From: Acinetobacter calcoaceticus
GTDB lineage: Bacteria > Pseudomonadota > Gammaproteobacteria > Pseudomonadales > Moraxellaceae
Assembly: GCF_016508255.1 (NCBI RefSeq)
Contig: NZ_JADVKT010000003.1
Location: 303,832 to 367,831 of the forward strand
Length of the DNA: 64,000 bases
Direction of reading: 5' to 3'
This document shows positions 17,687 through 27,033 of the stretch, piece after piece. Under the pieces are notes generated by a model. It ran no database searches. It was not told the origin of the DNA and saw only the letters and a list, made by a program, of their open reading frames with translations. The translations under genes and the position numbers were made by a program. The first letter of the stretch is position 1. Every line of letters begins with the position of its first letter.

Positions 17687-19993
17687 ATGGTCACAGTACG
17701 TGAACAGTTACCTGAACAACTAACTGAGTTGTCCGAGGAAACGACTGTAGAGCATGCCGCCGAAACGCAAATCGGTTTAGCCTCATGGTTGGATCGGGTG
17801 CGTGAAATATTAGATGGGGCGAAGCTTGAACAGCTTGAAAAGGTTGCGAATGAAACCCTGCAAAAAGAGTTAGACTCAACGGTTAATCATCGCTCCAATA
17901 CTTTCGCTACTGGCGTTGGAATGGCCGACATTTTGGCACATCTCCATGTAGATGAAGATACTCTATCGGCAGCTATGCTCTATCGTAGTGTGCGTGAAGA
18001 CATTACTGATATAGAAGAAGTAAAAAAGAAATTTGGAGATCAGGTATATAACCTTGTCAAAGGCGCTTTGGCAATGGGTAAACTATCTGAACTCATTGAA
18101 AAAAATAAGCGGTTAGAAGACCACTTTAATAATAATCAACGAGAACATTTAAGTGGCATTTATAAAATGCTGATTTCGGTCACCGAAGATGTTCGTGTTG
18201 TTTTAATTAAGCTTGCTGAACGTACCTATTCTTTACGAGAGCTGGCAAATTCATCTCGTGAACGCCAAGAACGCGTAGCACGTGAAATTCTTACTATTTA
18301 CTCGCCATTGGCACATCGACTTGGTATTGCTCAGCTTAAATGGGAACTTGAAGATTTAGCTTTTCGCTATTTAGCTCCAGATCGTTATAAAGAAATTGCG
18401 TCATTACTGAATGAAAAACGTTTAGAGCGTGAACATTATATTCAGTTCGTTATTGACCGTTTAAAAAATGAGTTGGCGTCTTACGGAATTGAGGCGGAAA
18501 TCACAGGTCGAGCAAAACACATTTATTCGATTTATCGAAAAATGAAAAGCAAAAACCTGAGTTTTGATCAGCTCTACGATATTCGTGCCTTACGTGTATT
18601 GGTGAATAGTGTTCCTGAGTGTTACCACTCTTTGGGTATTGTTCATCAGATATGGCGTCATATCCCACATCAGTTTGATGACTATATTACCAACCCGAAA
18701 GCAAATGGTTATCGCTCTTTGCATACTGCTGTAATTGCCGAAAATAAATCGCTTGAAGTACAAATTCGTACTCATGAGATGCATGACGAAGCAGAATTAG
18801 GCGTATGTTCGCACTTTAACTATAAAGAAGGTTCAAAGAATACAGACCATTCCTTTAACCATCGTTTGCATTCGTTGCGTGCGGTTCTAGAGCACTACCA
18901 AGAACGCAATGAAACGACGGTACATCAAAACGAAGATGAAACAGAAGGCTTTGATCAACTACAAGATTTTGAAGGCTTTGAGAAGATTTATGTTTTCAGT
19001 CGTGATGGTGACATTAAGGAGTTGCCACGCGGCTCAACAGTTTTAGATTTTGCTTATCATGTGCATACGGAAGTAGGGAATAAGTGTTACGCAGCGCGAG
19101 TTAACCAGCGCTATGTGCCATTAACCTATACTTTAAAAACGGGTGAGCAGGTTGAGATTTTAACTAAAAAAGATCGTGATCCAAACCGAGATTGGTTGGT
19201 GAATTCTTTAGGTTATATTAAAACCTCTCGTGCCCGTGACAAGCTGCGTCATTGGTTTAGACAGCAAGATCGTAGTAAAAATCTTGAAGTAGGCCGTGAA
19301 CTTCTCAATAAAGAGTTAGCTCGTCTAGCGATTCACCCAAAAAGCATCGACCTAAATGATTATTCATCACATTTTAATGTGAAAACGGGTGATGACATTT
19401 TGGTGAGTCTGGTAAGCGGTGATATTAGCTTACATGCCTTGATTAATCAGGTGAACCGTCAAATGCATCTAGATCAGGATGAACCTGAACTAGTGCTTAA
19501 ACCAGCATTAAATCCGCGTGCTAGCCATACGTTATCGGCTCATGGAATTTTAATTGATGGTTTAGACAATGTAGAGCTGCACATTGCTCAGTGCTGTCAG
19601 CCCGTGCATGGTGAATCAATCGCTGGATATATTACTTTGAACCGTGGTGTCAGTATCCACAAAGTCATTTGTTCAGATTATCAGCGTATGATTAAGCAAG
19701 AGCCAGAGCGTGCTGTTGAAGCTGATTGGGAAATGCAGCCAACACGTGGTCAAAGCGTTCAGATTGTCGTTGAAGCATATGATCGCCGTGGTCTGCTTAA
19801 AGACTTAACTCAAGTGATTTTCTCTGACCAAATCAATATTCGTCAGGTCAATACAATTTCTGAGGCAGATGGTATTGCCAATATGAAATTGTTAATTGAG
19901 GTTAAGGGTTTGGCACAGCTTTCTCGTTTGTTGGCTCGCTTAGAGCAGCAACCTGGAATTATTAGCGCACGTCGTATGATTCAAGGTGTCTAA
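17687..19993 (+). CDS. relA: (p)ppGpp synthetase RelA (monofunctional)
   Basis: RelA makes (p)ppGpp from ATP and GTP or GDP on stalled ribosomes. The 768 residues run through a degenerate hydrolase domain, the synthetase domain (RAKHIYSIYRKMKSKN; YDIRALRVLV; YITNPKANGYRSLH), TGS (GDIKELPRGSTVLDFAYHVH), a Cys-containing zinc-finger-like region (IAQCCQPVHG) and a C-terminal ACT domain. The hydrolase HD motif is replaced by SAAMLYRSVRED, as in E. coli RelA, so it should not degrade ppGpp; a SpoT must be elsewhere. A TTGAGGAG site lies before the ATG, and a terminator follows 12 bp after the stop. Confidence 0.95.
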   Translation: MVTVREQLPEQLTELSEETTVEHAAETQIGLASWLDRVREILDGAKLEQLEKVANETLQKELDSTVNHRSNTFATGVGMADILAHLHVDEDTLSAAMLYRSVREDITDIEEVKKKFGDQVYNLVKGALAMGKLSELIEKNKRLEDHFNNNQREHLSGIYKMLISVTEDVRVVLIKLAERTYSLRELANSSRERQERVAREILTIYSPLAHRLGIAQLKWELEDLAFRYLAPDRYKEIASLLNEKRLEREHYIQFVIDRLKNELASYGIEAEITGRAKHIYSIYRKMKSKNLSFDQLYDIRALRVLVNSVPECYHSLGIVHQIWRHIPHQFDDYITNPKANGYRSLHTAVIAENKSLEVQIRTHEMHDEAELGVCSHFNYKEGSKNTDHSFNHRLHSLRAVLEHYQERNETTVHQNEDETEGFDQLQDFEGFEKIYVFSRDGDIKELPRGSTVLDFAYHVHTEVGNKCYAARVNQRYVPLTYTLKTGEQVEILTKKDRDPNRDWLVNSLGYIKTSRARDKLRHWFRQQDRSKNLEVGRELLNKELARLAIHPKSIDLNDYSSHFNVKTGDDILVSLVSGDISLHALINQVNRQMHLDQDEPELVLKPALNPRASHTLSAHGILIDGLDNVELHIAQCCQPVHGESIAGYITLNRGVSIHKVICSDYQRMIKQEPERAVEADWEMQPTRGQSVQIVVEAYDRRGLLKDLTQVIFSDQINIRQVNTISEADGIANMKLLIEVKGLAQLSRLLARLEQQPGIISARRMIQGV

Positions 19994-20005
19994 CTAAATT
20001 GAGTG

Positions 20006-20034
20006 AAAGGGCCGTCAATTGACGGCCTTTTTTA
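20006..20034. terminator. Terminator after relA
   Basis: AAAGGCCGTC, loop AATT, GACGGCC, then a T-run. It ends the cysM-to-relA series on the plus strand and may also serve the converging SDR gene. Confidence 0.9.
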
Positions 20035-20038
20035 TAAG

Positions 20039-20812
20039 CTATTTTCTCGATAAGTAAATATTGGTTAAACGATTTAAAAACTGTGGGCTTATTGTTGAGA
20101 GTTGATAAAGCAATTTGGTTTTTATACCAACTGGAGTATGAGTAGGCGTCCAGAAATGGGCCTTTTTCTCTACCAACGTAAGTACCTGTTGAGCAATATC
20201 ATTAGGCGTTAAATCAATGCCCATGTTTTGAATACTGCCGGCATTCATATTGTTAACCATTGCAGTCTGTACAAATAGCGGCATTACGTCTAAAACGCGG
20301 ATCCCATATTTTTTCCATTCTACATCTAGGCCTTCAGTAATTCCTCTAACTGCAAACTTACTGGCTGAGTAAGAAACTAGGTCAGCCTGTCCATAAATTG
20401 CAGAAGCGGAAGAAAGATTAATAACGCGTGCAAAAGAGGCTTGTTTTAAGTAGGGTAGAGCAGCATGGCAACCATTTATAACGCCATTTACATTAATATT
20501 TATAGTTCTTTGATGAGCTTGAATATCAGTCATTTCAAATGCACCAGAATATAAAATACCAGCATTATTTACCAAAATATTGAGCTCGCCTGCCCAGTCT
20601 GTAAATTCTTTTAATGTGTGTTGCCACTGGCTGTAATCGCTTACATCTAGATAGCCAGCACATGCATTGGGTCCTAAGTCCTTTGCTAATTCTTGGGCAA
20701 GAGACTTATTAATATCATAAATGCCTACTTTGTATCCTTGTTGGTAAAATACACGTGCAATTTCTGCCCCAATACCTTGAGCAGCACCACTAATCAGAAT
20801 ACTGTATTTCAT
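20039..20812 (-). CDS. SDR family oxidoreductase
   Basis: This classical short-chain dehydrogenase of 257 residues has the TGxxxGxG-type cofactor loop as SGAAQGIGAEIA. An aspartate after strand 2 (VGIYDINKS) predicts NAD preference. Further markers are NNAGILYSG, the catalytic serine in NLSSASAIYG and YSASKFAVRG with the Tyr-Lys pair. The substrate is unknown. It is wedged in reverse between relA and mazG, which are usually neighbours in this order, so it looks like an insertion into the rlmD-relA-mazG cluster. Confidence 0.85.
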   Translation of the reverse strand: MKYSILISGAAQGIGAEIARVFYQQGYKVGIYDINKSLAQELAKDLGPNACAGYLDVSDYSQWQHTLKEFTDWAGELNILVNNAGILYSGAFEMTDIQAHQRTININVNGVINGCHAALPYLKQASFARVINLSSASAIYGQADLVSYSASKFAVRGITEGLDVEWKKYGIRVLDVMPLFVQTAMVNNMNAGSIQNMGIDLTPNDIAQQVLTLVEKKAHFWTPTHTPVGIKTKLLYQLSTISPQFLNRLTNIYLSRK

Positions 20813-20925
20813 CTTTTTTTCTCTTTATTAGTACAATAGAGCGACTGTTTTACTCGCTTTGATTTTGATCATAGCAAATTAAAAACTTAGTTTTACTGAC
20901 CGAATTTTTAAATTTGAGGGTTACC

Positions 20926-21732
20926 ATGGATAAGCTGCTTAAAATCATGCAAGAGTTACGAGAAAAATGTCCGTGGGATCAGGCGCAAACCCCAATGTCA
21001 CTGACTAAATATGCGATTGAAGAGGCATATGAAGTCGAGGCGGCCATTCGTCAAGGTGACCTTAAGGAAATTCGAGACGAGCTTGGCGACCTTTTACTAC
21101 AAGTGGTGTTTCAGTCACAAATGTTTAGTGAGCAAGGTGCTTTTAATTTTAATGATGTTGTTGAGGCAATCTGTGAAAAGCTAATCCGTCGTCATCCTCA
21201 TGTTTTTCAGCCAGATCAGTTTAATAATCTAAGCCCAGAACAAGTGGGAGAACTTTGGAAACAGATTAAGCAACAAGAAAAACAAGGAAAAGTACAGTCA
21301 CGATTAGATGAAATTAAACATGGACCAGCATTGTCTCAAGCTGAAGAGATTCAAAAAAATGCAGCAAAAGTCGGCTTCGATTTTGAAACGGTACAAGATG
21401 CTTATACAAAACTAGAAGAAGAATTGGATGAGTTCAAGCAGGCGCTAAAAAATCAAAATGAGGATGAAATACAAGAAGAATTTGGGGATTGTCTGTTTTC
21501 ATTGGTGAATGTAGGACGTAAACTTGCACTTTCAAGTGAAATTTCACTTTTATCAACAATACATAAATTTAGAAGCCGTTTTGCTTTTATTGAAGACCAA
21601 GCGAAAAAACAGCAAAGAACATTAGAGGACATGACCTTGTCTGAAATGGATGAATTGTGGAATCAAGCAAAGCGGCAGTTCAAGTTAGGGGAAAAAACGC
21701 ATGCAACTCAGCAGGAATCTTTGGAAAAATAA
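20926..21732 (+). CDS. mazG: Nucleoside triphosphate pyrophosphohydrolase MazG
   Basis: MazG hydrolyses NTPs and dNTPs to monophosphates and PPi, cleaning the pool and lowering ppGpp in E. coli. The 268-residue protein has two tandem MazG folds. The first contains CPWDQAQTPMSLTKYAIEE and DELGDLLLQVVFQSQ, the second KLEEELDEF and EEFGDCLFSLVNVGR, with EExxE metal-binding patterns. GAGGG lies 6 nt before the ATG at 20926; the longer frame would start at a TTG overlapping it. The C-terminus overlaps comEA by 32 bp. Confidence 0.93.
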   Translation: MDKLLKIMQELREKCPWDQAQTPMSLTKYAIEEAYEVEAAIRQGDLKEIRDELGDLLLQVVFQSQMFSEQGAFNFNDVVEAICEKLIRRHPHVFQPDQFNNLSPEQVGELWKQIKQQEKQGKVQSRLDEIKHGPALSQAEEIQKNAAKVGFDFETVQDAYTKLEEELDEFKQALKNQNEDEIQEEFGDCLFSLVNVGRKLALSSEISLLSTIHKFRSRFAFIEDQAKKQQRTLEDMTLSEMDELWNQAKRQFKLGEKTHATQQESLEK

Positions 21733-22114
21733 GTCTTATATTTTTATTGTTTTATTTTGGAGCCTGATTTCTTCAACCTTTGTTCAGGCTCAATCTTTTG
21801 ATCAAAATTTTAAGGAGTGGAAGGCTAAACAGCAGATATACGATAAAAAGTTAAACGTCTCTAAGTCTTCTCATTCTCATGGTTCTAAAATTTCTCAGAC
21901 TAAGAAATTTAATAACTCTACAGAGCAAGTTGATTTGAATAAGGCCACCGTAAATGAGTTTAAGCAATTAAAAGGAGTGGGTGAGAAAAAGGCTCAGGCG
22001 ATTGTAGAATACCGCCAAAAGAACGGTGGTTTTAAAAATATTGATGAGTTTAAAAACGTAAAAGGCATTGGTCCAGCCATTTTTGAAAAGAATAAAACAC
22101 GTTTGGCTTTATAA
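21701..22114 (+). CDS. comEA: ComEA-like helix-hairpin-helix DNA-binding protein
   Basis: This 137-residue exported protein has an N-terminal signal peptide (hydrophobic IFIVLFWSLISSTF, cleavage near VQAQS). A linker rich in Lys and Ser follows, then a C-terminal (HhH)2 ComEA domain: DLNKATVNEFKQLKGVGEKKAQAIVEYR and FKNIDEFKNVKGIGPAIFEK. Periplasmic ComEA proteins bind incoming DNA in natural transformation, a known trait of Acinetobacter. AGGGG lies before the ATG inside mazG, giving a 32-bp overlap and suggesting translational coupling. Confidence 0.85.
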   Translation: MQLSRNLWKNKSYIFIVLFWSLISSTFVQAQSFDQNFKEWKAKQQIYDKKLNVSKSSHSHGSKISQTKKFNNSTEQVDLNKATVNEFKQLKGVGEKKAQAIVEYRQKNGGFKNIDEFKNVKGIGPAIFEKNKTRLAL

Positions 22115-22164
22115 ATCCTCTGTTTGTCAATTGTCATTTCATGCGCAAACTACAGAGAATCAAA

Positions 22165-22193
22165 TTGCCCTTTGTGTGCGTTAGAGCTATGAT
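22165..22193 (+). promoter_or_regulatory. Sigma-70-type promoter of pcnB
   Basis: TTGCCC (22165-22170), 17-bp spacer, TATGAT (22188-22193), about 46 bp before the pcnB start. It likely drives pcnB-folK and perhaps the pan genes. Confidence 0.55.
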
Positions 22194-22239
22194 TAGCGAC
22201 AACTTGTTATTTACGTCCTGACGTAGGAGACAGCGTCTT

Positions 22240-23703
22240 TTGCAAACCTTGCGAGCGTCAAAATGTGGTTTGTCCACAGCCCAACTTCCTTCTTCGATTT
22301 TAGATGTGATCGATAGCCTGACTAAAGCTGGCTATGAAGCTTATATTGTTGGGGGTGGTGTCCGTGATTTAATGCTAGGGTTTAATCCTAAAGATTTCGA
22401 TGCAGTCACCAATGCGACACCTTCTCAAATTAAAGAAGTTTTTGGCCGACGTTGCCGAATTATTGGTCGGCGATTTGAATTGGCACATGTCTATTCAGGG
22501 CGTGAGCTAATTGAAGTTGCAACATTCCGTGCACCTCCTAAAAAAGCAGTTACGAGTGCCTCAGGCATGATTTTACGTGACAATAACTGGGGTACAATCG
22601 AACAAGACTTTGCTCGACGTGACTTTTCTATCAATACGCTATATTACCAACCGCGTAAGAGTATTGTGCTCGATTTCTGCAAAGCGATTGACGATGTTAA
22701 AAACAAAACTTTGCGCTTATTGGGTGATCCAGCACAGCGTTTTGAAGAAGATCCAGTACGTATGCTGCGAACTCTACGCTTTGCAGCCAAGTTAAATTTC
22801 AAAATTGATTCAAATATTCTCGATATATTTGATGCTGAAATGACGCAATTATTGCGTGATGTCTCTCCGCATCGTTTATATGATGAATCTCAAAAGCTAT
22901 TCACAATGGGACATTTGGCGCGTGTTTTGCCAATGTTGATTGAGTTTGGAGTCTGGAAGCAACTTTTTGCCGATATTCAGCCTAATCTCACCCCATTTAT
23001 TCTAAGAGCAGCAAAGAATACAGATCAACGCATACAAGTGGGTAAAACTATTAATCCTGCATTTTTCTATGCAGTTTTATTATGGCAACCATTTTTAGAG
23101 CGTTGTGAATTCTATTTATCTAAAGGTATTGTGCCGGCTGAAGCACGTGCGCAGGCTGGTTTAGATGTCTTAAAACGCCAAGCAACACGTACCGTGATTC
23201 CTCGCTTTGCAGAAACTTTTATTCGTGAAGTTTGGGAGATGCAGACTCGTTTGCTCAATCCAAAACCACAACAAATAGAAGCATTGGCAGGACATGCTCG
23301 CTTCCGTGCTGGTTTTGACTTCTTATTACTTCGTGAAAAGTCAGGTGATGACGCAACACAAGGAATGGGAAGCTGGTGGGAAGCCTACCAAGAAATGTCA
23401 AATGACGAAAAAGAAGCTGTTATTAGCCAATATAATCGTCAGAAAGCTAGAAGTCGCCGTAAGGTAGCTGCTGAACCTATTGAAAATAATAAAGTTGAGA
23501 CGGAAATTGAACCTTTGGTTGATATTCCGGAACCACGTACTCGCCGTGGGAAAAAAGAACGTACTAGACAAGATCAGGCAGTAGGCCGATTTGTTGAAAA
23601 AGCGACTACTTCTGAAGCAGGTGTGACAGGCGATCATCCAATTTTAAAACGTAAGCGGGTACAACGCGATTTAAGCCAAGTTGTTTTTGGGCCAACGCAA
23701 TGA
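22240..23703 (+). CDS. pcnB: Poly(A) polymerase I
   Basis: This enzyme adds 3' poly(A) tails that promote RNA decay. The 487-residue class II nucleotidyltransferase shows GGGVRDLMLG and the metal-binding DFDAVTNAT. RRFELAHV, RRDFSINTLYY and RFEEDPVRMLRTLRFAAKL complete the head and neck. The length and basic C-terminal tail (RKVAAEP to the end, many Lys and Arg) fit PcnB rather than CCA-adding enzyme. The start is the TTG at 22240, preceded by TAGGAGA at a 9-nt spacing. The stop overlaps the folK start (ATGA). Confidence 0.92.
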   Translation: MQTLRASKCGLSTAQLPSSILDVIDSLTKAGYEAYIVGGGVRDLMLGFNPKDFDAVTNATPSQIKEVFGRRCRIIGRRFELAHVYSGRELIEVATFRAPPKKAVTSASGMILRDNNWGTIEQDFARRDFSINTLYYQPRKSIVLDFCKAIDDVKNKTLRLLGDPAQRFEEDPVRMLRTLRFAAKLNFKIDSNILDIFDAEMTQLLRDVSPHRLYDESQKLFTMGHLARVLPMLIEFGVWKQLFADIQPNLTPFILRAAKNTDQRIQVGKTINPAFFYAVLLWQPFLERCEFYLSKGIVPAEARAQAGLDVLKRQATRTVIPRFAETFIREVWEMQTRLLNPKPQQIEALAGHARFRAGFDFLLLREKSGDDATQGMGSWWEAYQEMSNDEKEAVISQYNRQKARSRRKVAAEPIENNKVETEIEPLVDIPEPRTRRGKKERTRQDQAVGRFVEKATTSEAGVTGDHPILKRKRVQRDLSQVVFGPTQ

Positions 23704-24182
23704 CAACGAAGACGTATATTGGCTTAGGTAGTAATTTGGGCGATTCACGTCAAATCTTATCTGAAGCTATTGCTAAGCTTAAAACTTTAGGTGCGGTGAA
23801 AGTCTCTAGACTTTATCAAAGCCCACCTATGGGGCCTCAAGACCAGCCAAATTATTTAAATGCAGTTGCAGAATTAAATACGGATCTCATGCCTTTAGAT
23901 TTGCTGGATCATTTACAACGTTTTGAGCAAGAAGCGGGTCGCGTGCGTCTTCGTCGTTGGGGCGAGCGTACTTTAGATCTGGATCTGCTCATATATGGCA
24001 ATGAAAAAATTCAAAATGAGCGCTTAACAGTGCCTCACATTGGAATTCTAGAGCGAGATTTCGTTGTAATTCCTTTATTAGATTTAGATGCTGATTTACA
24101 TATTAATGATCAGCCACTTAAAAATTTAGAACTGATACAGCAGCCGATGCTGACTGTACTTGCGGATGAGTCTTGGGCTTAA
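23700..24182 (+). CDS. folK: 6-hydroxymethyl-7,8-dihydropterin pyrophosphokinase
   Basis: FolK transfers pyrophosphate from ATP to hydroxymethyl-dihydropterin in folate synthesis. The 160-residue chain starts TYIGLGSNLGDSRQ, has YQSPPMGPQDQPNYLNAV, and carries the signature RWGERTLDLDLLIYG with the two Mg-binding aspartates. VPHIGILERDFVVIPL closes the fold. It starts at the ATG overlapping the pcnB stop by 4 bp, so translation is coupled. panB begins 46 bp after its stop. Confidence 0.95.
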   Translation: MTTKTYIGLGSNLGDSRQILSEAIAKLKTLGAVKVSRLYQSPPMGPQDQPNYLNAVAELNTDLMPLDLLDHLQRFEQEAGRVRLRRWGERTLDLDLLIYGNEKIQNERLTVPHIGILERDFVVIPLLDLDADLHINDQPLKNLELIQQPMLTVLADESWA

Positions 24183-24228
24183 GCTCTCGATTCATTATGT
24201 TCTGCGAACTCCTGTAGAGGATACCATC

Positions 24229-25038
24229 ATGATTAGTCTAAGTGACTTAAGAAAATTTAAAGCCGAAGGACGTAAGTTCTCTTGTCTAACTTGTTACGAT
24301 GCAAGCATGGCAAAAGCAATGGAACTTGCTGAAATTGATACTATCTTAATTGGTGATTCTCTTGGAATGGCAATTCAAGGTCGTGACTCAACTTTACCAG
24401 TAACTGTTGAAGACATGGCTTATCATACGGCAGCAGTTCGTCGTGGTAACCAACATGCCTTAATTATGACTGACTTGCCATTTATGAGTTATGCAACCTT
24501 AAATGATGCTTTGCAAAATGCACGAACAGTCATGCAGGCTGGCGCTCAAATGGTAAAAATTGAAGGCGGCGCATGGTTAAGTGAAACCGTACAGGTTTTA
24601 ACCCGTAATGGCGTGCCTGTTTGTGTACATTTAGGTTTAACACCGCAATCGGTACACGTATTTGGTGGCTATAAATTACAAGCTAGAACGCGTGAAGCTG
24701 CAGATCAGCTTATTGCCGACTGTACAGCAGTGGTTGAAGCGGGTGCAGCAGTTCTCTTGCTTGAATGTGTTCCTGCTCAGTTAGGACAAGAAATTGCTGA
24801 ATTATTCCCAAATACACCTGTAATTGGTATTGGTGCGGGTAATGCGACTGATGGTCAGGTGCTTGTAGTGCAGGACATGTTAGGTTTAACTTTTGGTCGA
24901 GTTGCGCGTTTTGTACGCAACTTTATGAAAGAACAATCTGGTGAAACTGCCATTTTAGATGCTTTTAAAGCTTTTCATGCTGCTGTGCAGGATAAGTCAT
25001 TCCCTGCCAAAGAACATACTTTTCACGTTGAGCTGTAA
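24229..25038 (+). CDS. panB: 3-methyl-2-oxobutanoate hydroxymethyltransferase
   Basis: This is the first enzyme of pantothenate synthesis; it uses methylene-tetrahydrofolate to make ketopantoate. The 269-residue TIM barrel has SCLTCYDASMAKAME, LIGDSLGMAIQG (Mg and substrate site), VKIEGGAWL, HLGLTPQSVH and IGIGAGNATDGQVLV. AGAGG lies before the ATG at 24229; a longer frame reaches back into folK without a ribosome site. panC follows after 3 bp. Confidence 0.95.
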   Translation: MISLSDLRKFKAEGRKFSCLTCYDASMAKAMELAEIDTILIGDSLGMAIQGRDSTLPVTVEDMAYHTAAVRRGNQHALIMTDLPFMSYATLNDALQNARTVMQAGAQMVKIEGGAWLSETVQVLTRNGVPVCVHLGLTPQSVHVFGGYKLQARTREAADQLIADCTAVVEAGAAVLLLECVPAQLGQEIAELFPNTPVIGIGAGNATDGQVLVVQDMLGLTFGRVARFVRNFMKEQSGETAILDAFKAFHAAVQDKSFPAKEHTFHVEL

Positions 25039-25041
25039 TTC

Positions 25042-25890
25042 ATGAAAACAGAAACCACCATACAAGGTCTTGCAGCTTCTTTAAATCCGGCTAGAGCTGC
25101 ACGTAAAATTATTGGTTTTGTCCCAACAATGGGAAATCTACATGAAGGACATCTCACACTTGTTCGTGAAGCGAAAAAGCTATGTGATGTTGTGGTTGTG
25201 AGCATCTTCGTAAATCCGACCCAATTTGGACCGGGCGAAGATTTTGATAACTATCCTCGTACTTTAGAGCAAGATAGTCGTCTACTTGCTGATGTAGGCT
25301 GCGACATTATTTTTGCACCATCAGTTGAACAAATGTACGGTACACAACCGCGTTTAACGAACATCAGTGTAAGCCAGATTACAGACGCTTTATGCGGTAG
25401 TTCACGTCCGGGACACTTTGATGGTGTGGCTTTGGTTGTAACTAAGCTCTTTAATATTGTGCAACCTAATTATGCTTTCTTTGGACAAAAAGATTATCAA
25501 CAGCTAGCAGTTATCCGCCAGTTTGTACAAGATCTAAATATTCCGTTAGAAGTGATTGGTGTGCCAATTGTTCGTGCACCAGATGGCTTAGCACTTAGCT
25601 CGAGAAATGGTTATTTAAGCCCTGAGCATCGTCAGGTCGCTCCGGTTATTTATCAAAGTTTGAAACAGGCTGAACAACAGTTGCATCAAGGCAAAGATTT
25701 GCAACAAGTTGTAGAAGATATCAAAACTCAGTTGACAGACAATGGTCTTGTTGTTGATTATGTTGAAGCTCGTCAGACAAATCTGTTGCCTGCTACTCAA
25801 TTTGATCGTGACATTGTATTATTTGTCGCGGCAAAACTGGGGGCAACCCGTTTGATTGATAATTTAGAAGTTGCCTTTACACCCCAATAA
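25042..25890 (+). CDS. panC: Pantothenate synthetase
   Basis: PanC condenses pantoate with beta-alanine using ATP. The 282-residue protein of the HIGH nucleotidyl-transferase superfamily has [16 protein letters not shown] (HIGH equivalent), [43 protein letters not shown] and the KMSKS-like [11 protein letters not shown]. It is directly behind panB, as in many proteobacteria. rapZ begins 23 bp after its stop. Confidence 0.95.
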   Translation: MKTETTIQGLAASLNPARAARKIIGFVPTMGNLHEGHLTLVREAKKLCDVVVVSIFVNPTQFGPGEDFDNYPRTLEQDSRLLADVGCDIIFAPSVEQMYGTQPRLTNISVSQITDALCGSSRPGHFDGVALVVTKLFNIVQPNYAFFGQKDYQQLAVIRQFVQDLNIPLEVIGVPIVRAPDGLALSSRNGYLSPEHRQVAPVIYQSLKQAEQQLHQGKDLQQVVEDIKTQLTDNGLVVDYVEARQTNLLPATQFDRDIVLFVAAKLGATRLIDNLEVAFTPQ

Positions 25891-25913
25891 AGAGATCAAA
25901 GGACAGCCATGCC

Positions 25914-26765
25914 ATGAAGCGTATACTTATCGTGACAGGACAGTCTGGTTCAGGAAAATCTTCAGCCCTCCAAGTATTAGAAGATTTGGGCTATTACTGT
26001 ATTGATAATTTGCCTTTGGCATTGCTGCCTGAAATTGTGGCAAAGCTAGATCATGAAAATAATCTGGAGCAATTGGCTTTAGGTGTAGATGTGAGAAGTA
26101 CTCGGGCCGATATGCAAGAGTTCGATCATGTTTTTGAGCAATTACAAAGACATGGGACTGTTGATGTTATTTACCTGACTACGCAAGATCAAGATTTGAT
26201 TGCGCGTTTTAGTGCATCTCGTCGTCCACATCCATTAGCCAATCGTTTTAAAAGTCTGTTGCAATGTATTCATGAAGAAAAGCAGTTACTGCTTCCAATT
26301 CAGTTCCGTGCTACGGTTCATATAGATACAACAGATAAAAGCGTTCATGATTTAAAGCATATTCTACTGTCTAAATTAGGGCAGTCAGATAAGCTTATTG
26401 TCATATTGCAATCCTTTGGATATAAACATGGCATTCCTTTAGATGCAGATTATGTTTTTGATGTACGGCATTTACCAAATCCGCATTGGGATTTAGAATT
26501 AAGACGTTTTTCTGGTTTGGATGAGCCAGTAAAACAATTTTTAGAAGCAAGTCCGCAAGCAAACGAAATGTTTGATGATATTCTTCACTTCTTAAAAAAA
26601 TGGCTCCCAGCATTTGCTGAAGGACATCGTCACTATATGACGATTTCTATTGGTTGCACTGGAGGTCAACATCGTTCGGTTTATATCGTAGATAGACTAA
26701 AACAAGCACTTGAGGCAGAATGGTCTGTTCAGGTCTTACACAGAGAAATGAAGCACTGGTCATGA
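25914..26765 (+). CDS. rapZ: RNase adapter RapZ (nucleotide-binding)
   Basis: RapZ binds nucleotides and small RNAs, and in E. coli steers RNase E to GlmZ to control amino-sugar synthesis. The 283-residue chain has Walker [12 protein letters not shown] near the N-terminus, [22 protein letters not shown], and the C-terminal RNA-binding signature [18 protein letters not shown]. The stop overlaps the phosphocarrier start (ATGA), the same rapZ-NPr order as in E. coli rpoN operons, although rpoN and ptsN are absent here. Confidence 0.93.
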   Translation: MKRILIVTGQSGSGKSSALQVLEDLGYYCIDNLPLALLPEIVAKLDHENNLEQLALGVDVRSTRADMQEFDHVFEQLQRHGTVDVIYLTTQDQDLIARFSASRRPHPLANRFKSLLQCIHEEKQLLLPIQFRATVHIDTTDKSVHDLKHILLSKLGQSDKLIVILQSFGYKHGIPLDADYVFDVRHLPNPHWDLELRRFSGLDEPVKQFLEASPQANEMFDDILHFLKKWLPAFAEGHRHYMTISIGCTGGQHRSVYIVDRLKQALEAEWSVQVLHREMKHWS

Positions 26766-27031
26766 TAGACACAACTGTTGATGTAATTAATAAACTCGGT
26801 TTACATGCTCGTGCATCAGGAAAACTGATAGAGGTCACTACAAAGTTTCGTTCGTCGATCCAGATTGGAAAAGGCGATCATTTGGTAGATGCAAAAAATA
26901 TTATGTCTTTGCTGATGTTAGGTGCCGGTAAAGGGACCACTTTGCGATTGGTCATTGATGGTACCGACGAAGAACAGGCATTAAGTGAAGTACAGGCGTT
27001 ATTCGCAGCAAAATTTTATGAGGCAGATTAA
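26762..27031 (+). CDS. ptsO: HPr-family phosphocarrier (NPr type)
   Basis: This small 89-residue HPr fold protein passes phosphate between EI-Ntr and EIIA-Ntr. The active-site histidine is His15 in [13 protein letters not shown]. At the HPr-kinase serine position the sequence has Asn46 ([11 protein letters not shown]), so serine phosphorylation there is not possible, and the surroundings resemble NPr rather than sugar HPr. The ATG at 26762 overlaps the rapZ stop by 4 bp. In A. baumannii NPr has been reported to interact with GigB, also encoded in this window. The symbol ptsO is assigned by analogy. Confidence 0.85.
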   Translation: MIDTTVDVINKLGLHARASGKLIEVTTKFRSSIQIGKGDHLVDAKNIMSLLMLGAGKGTTLRLVIDGTDEEQALSEVQALFAAKFYEAD

Positions 27032-27033
27032 TC

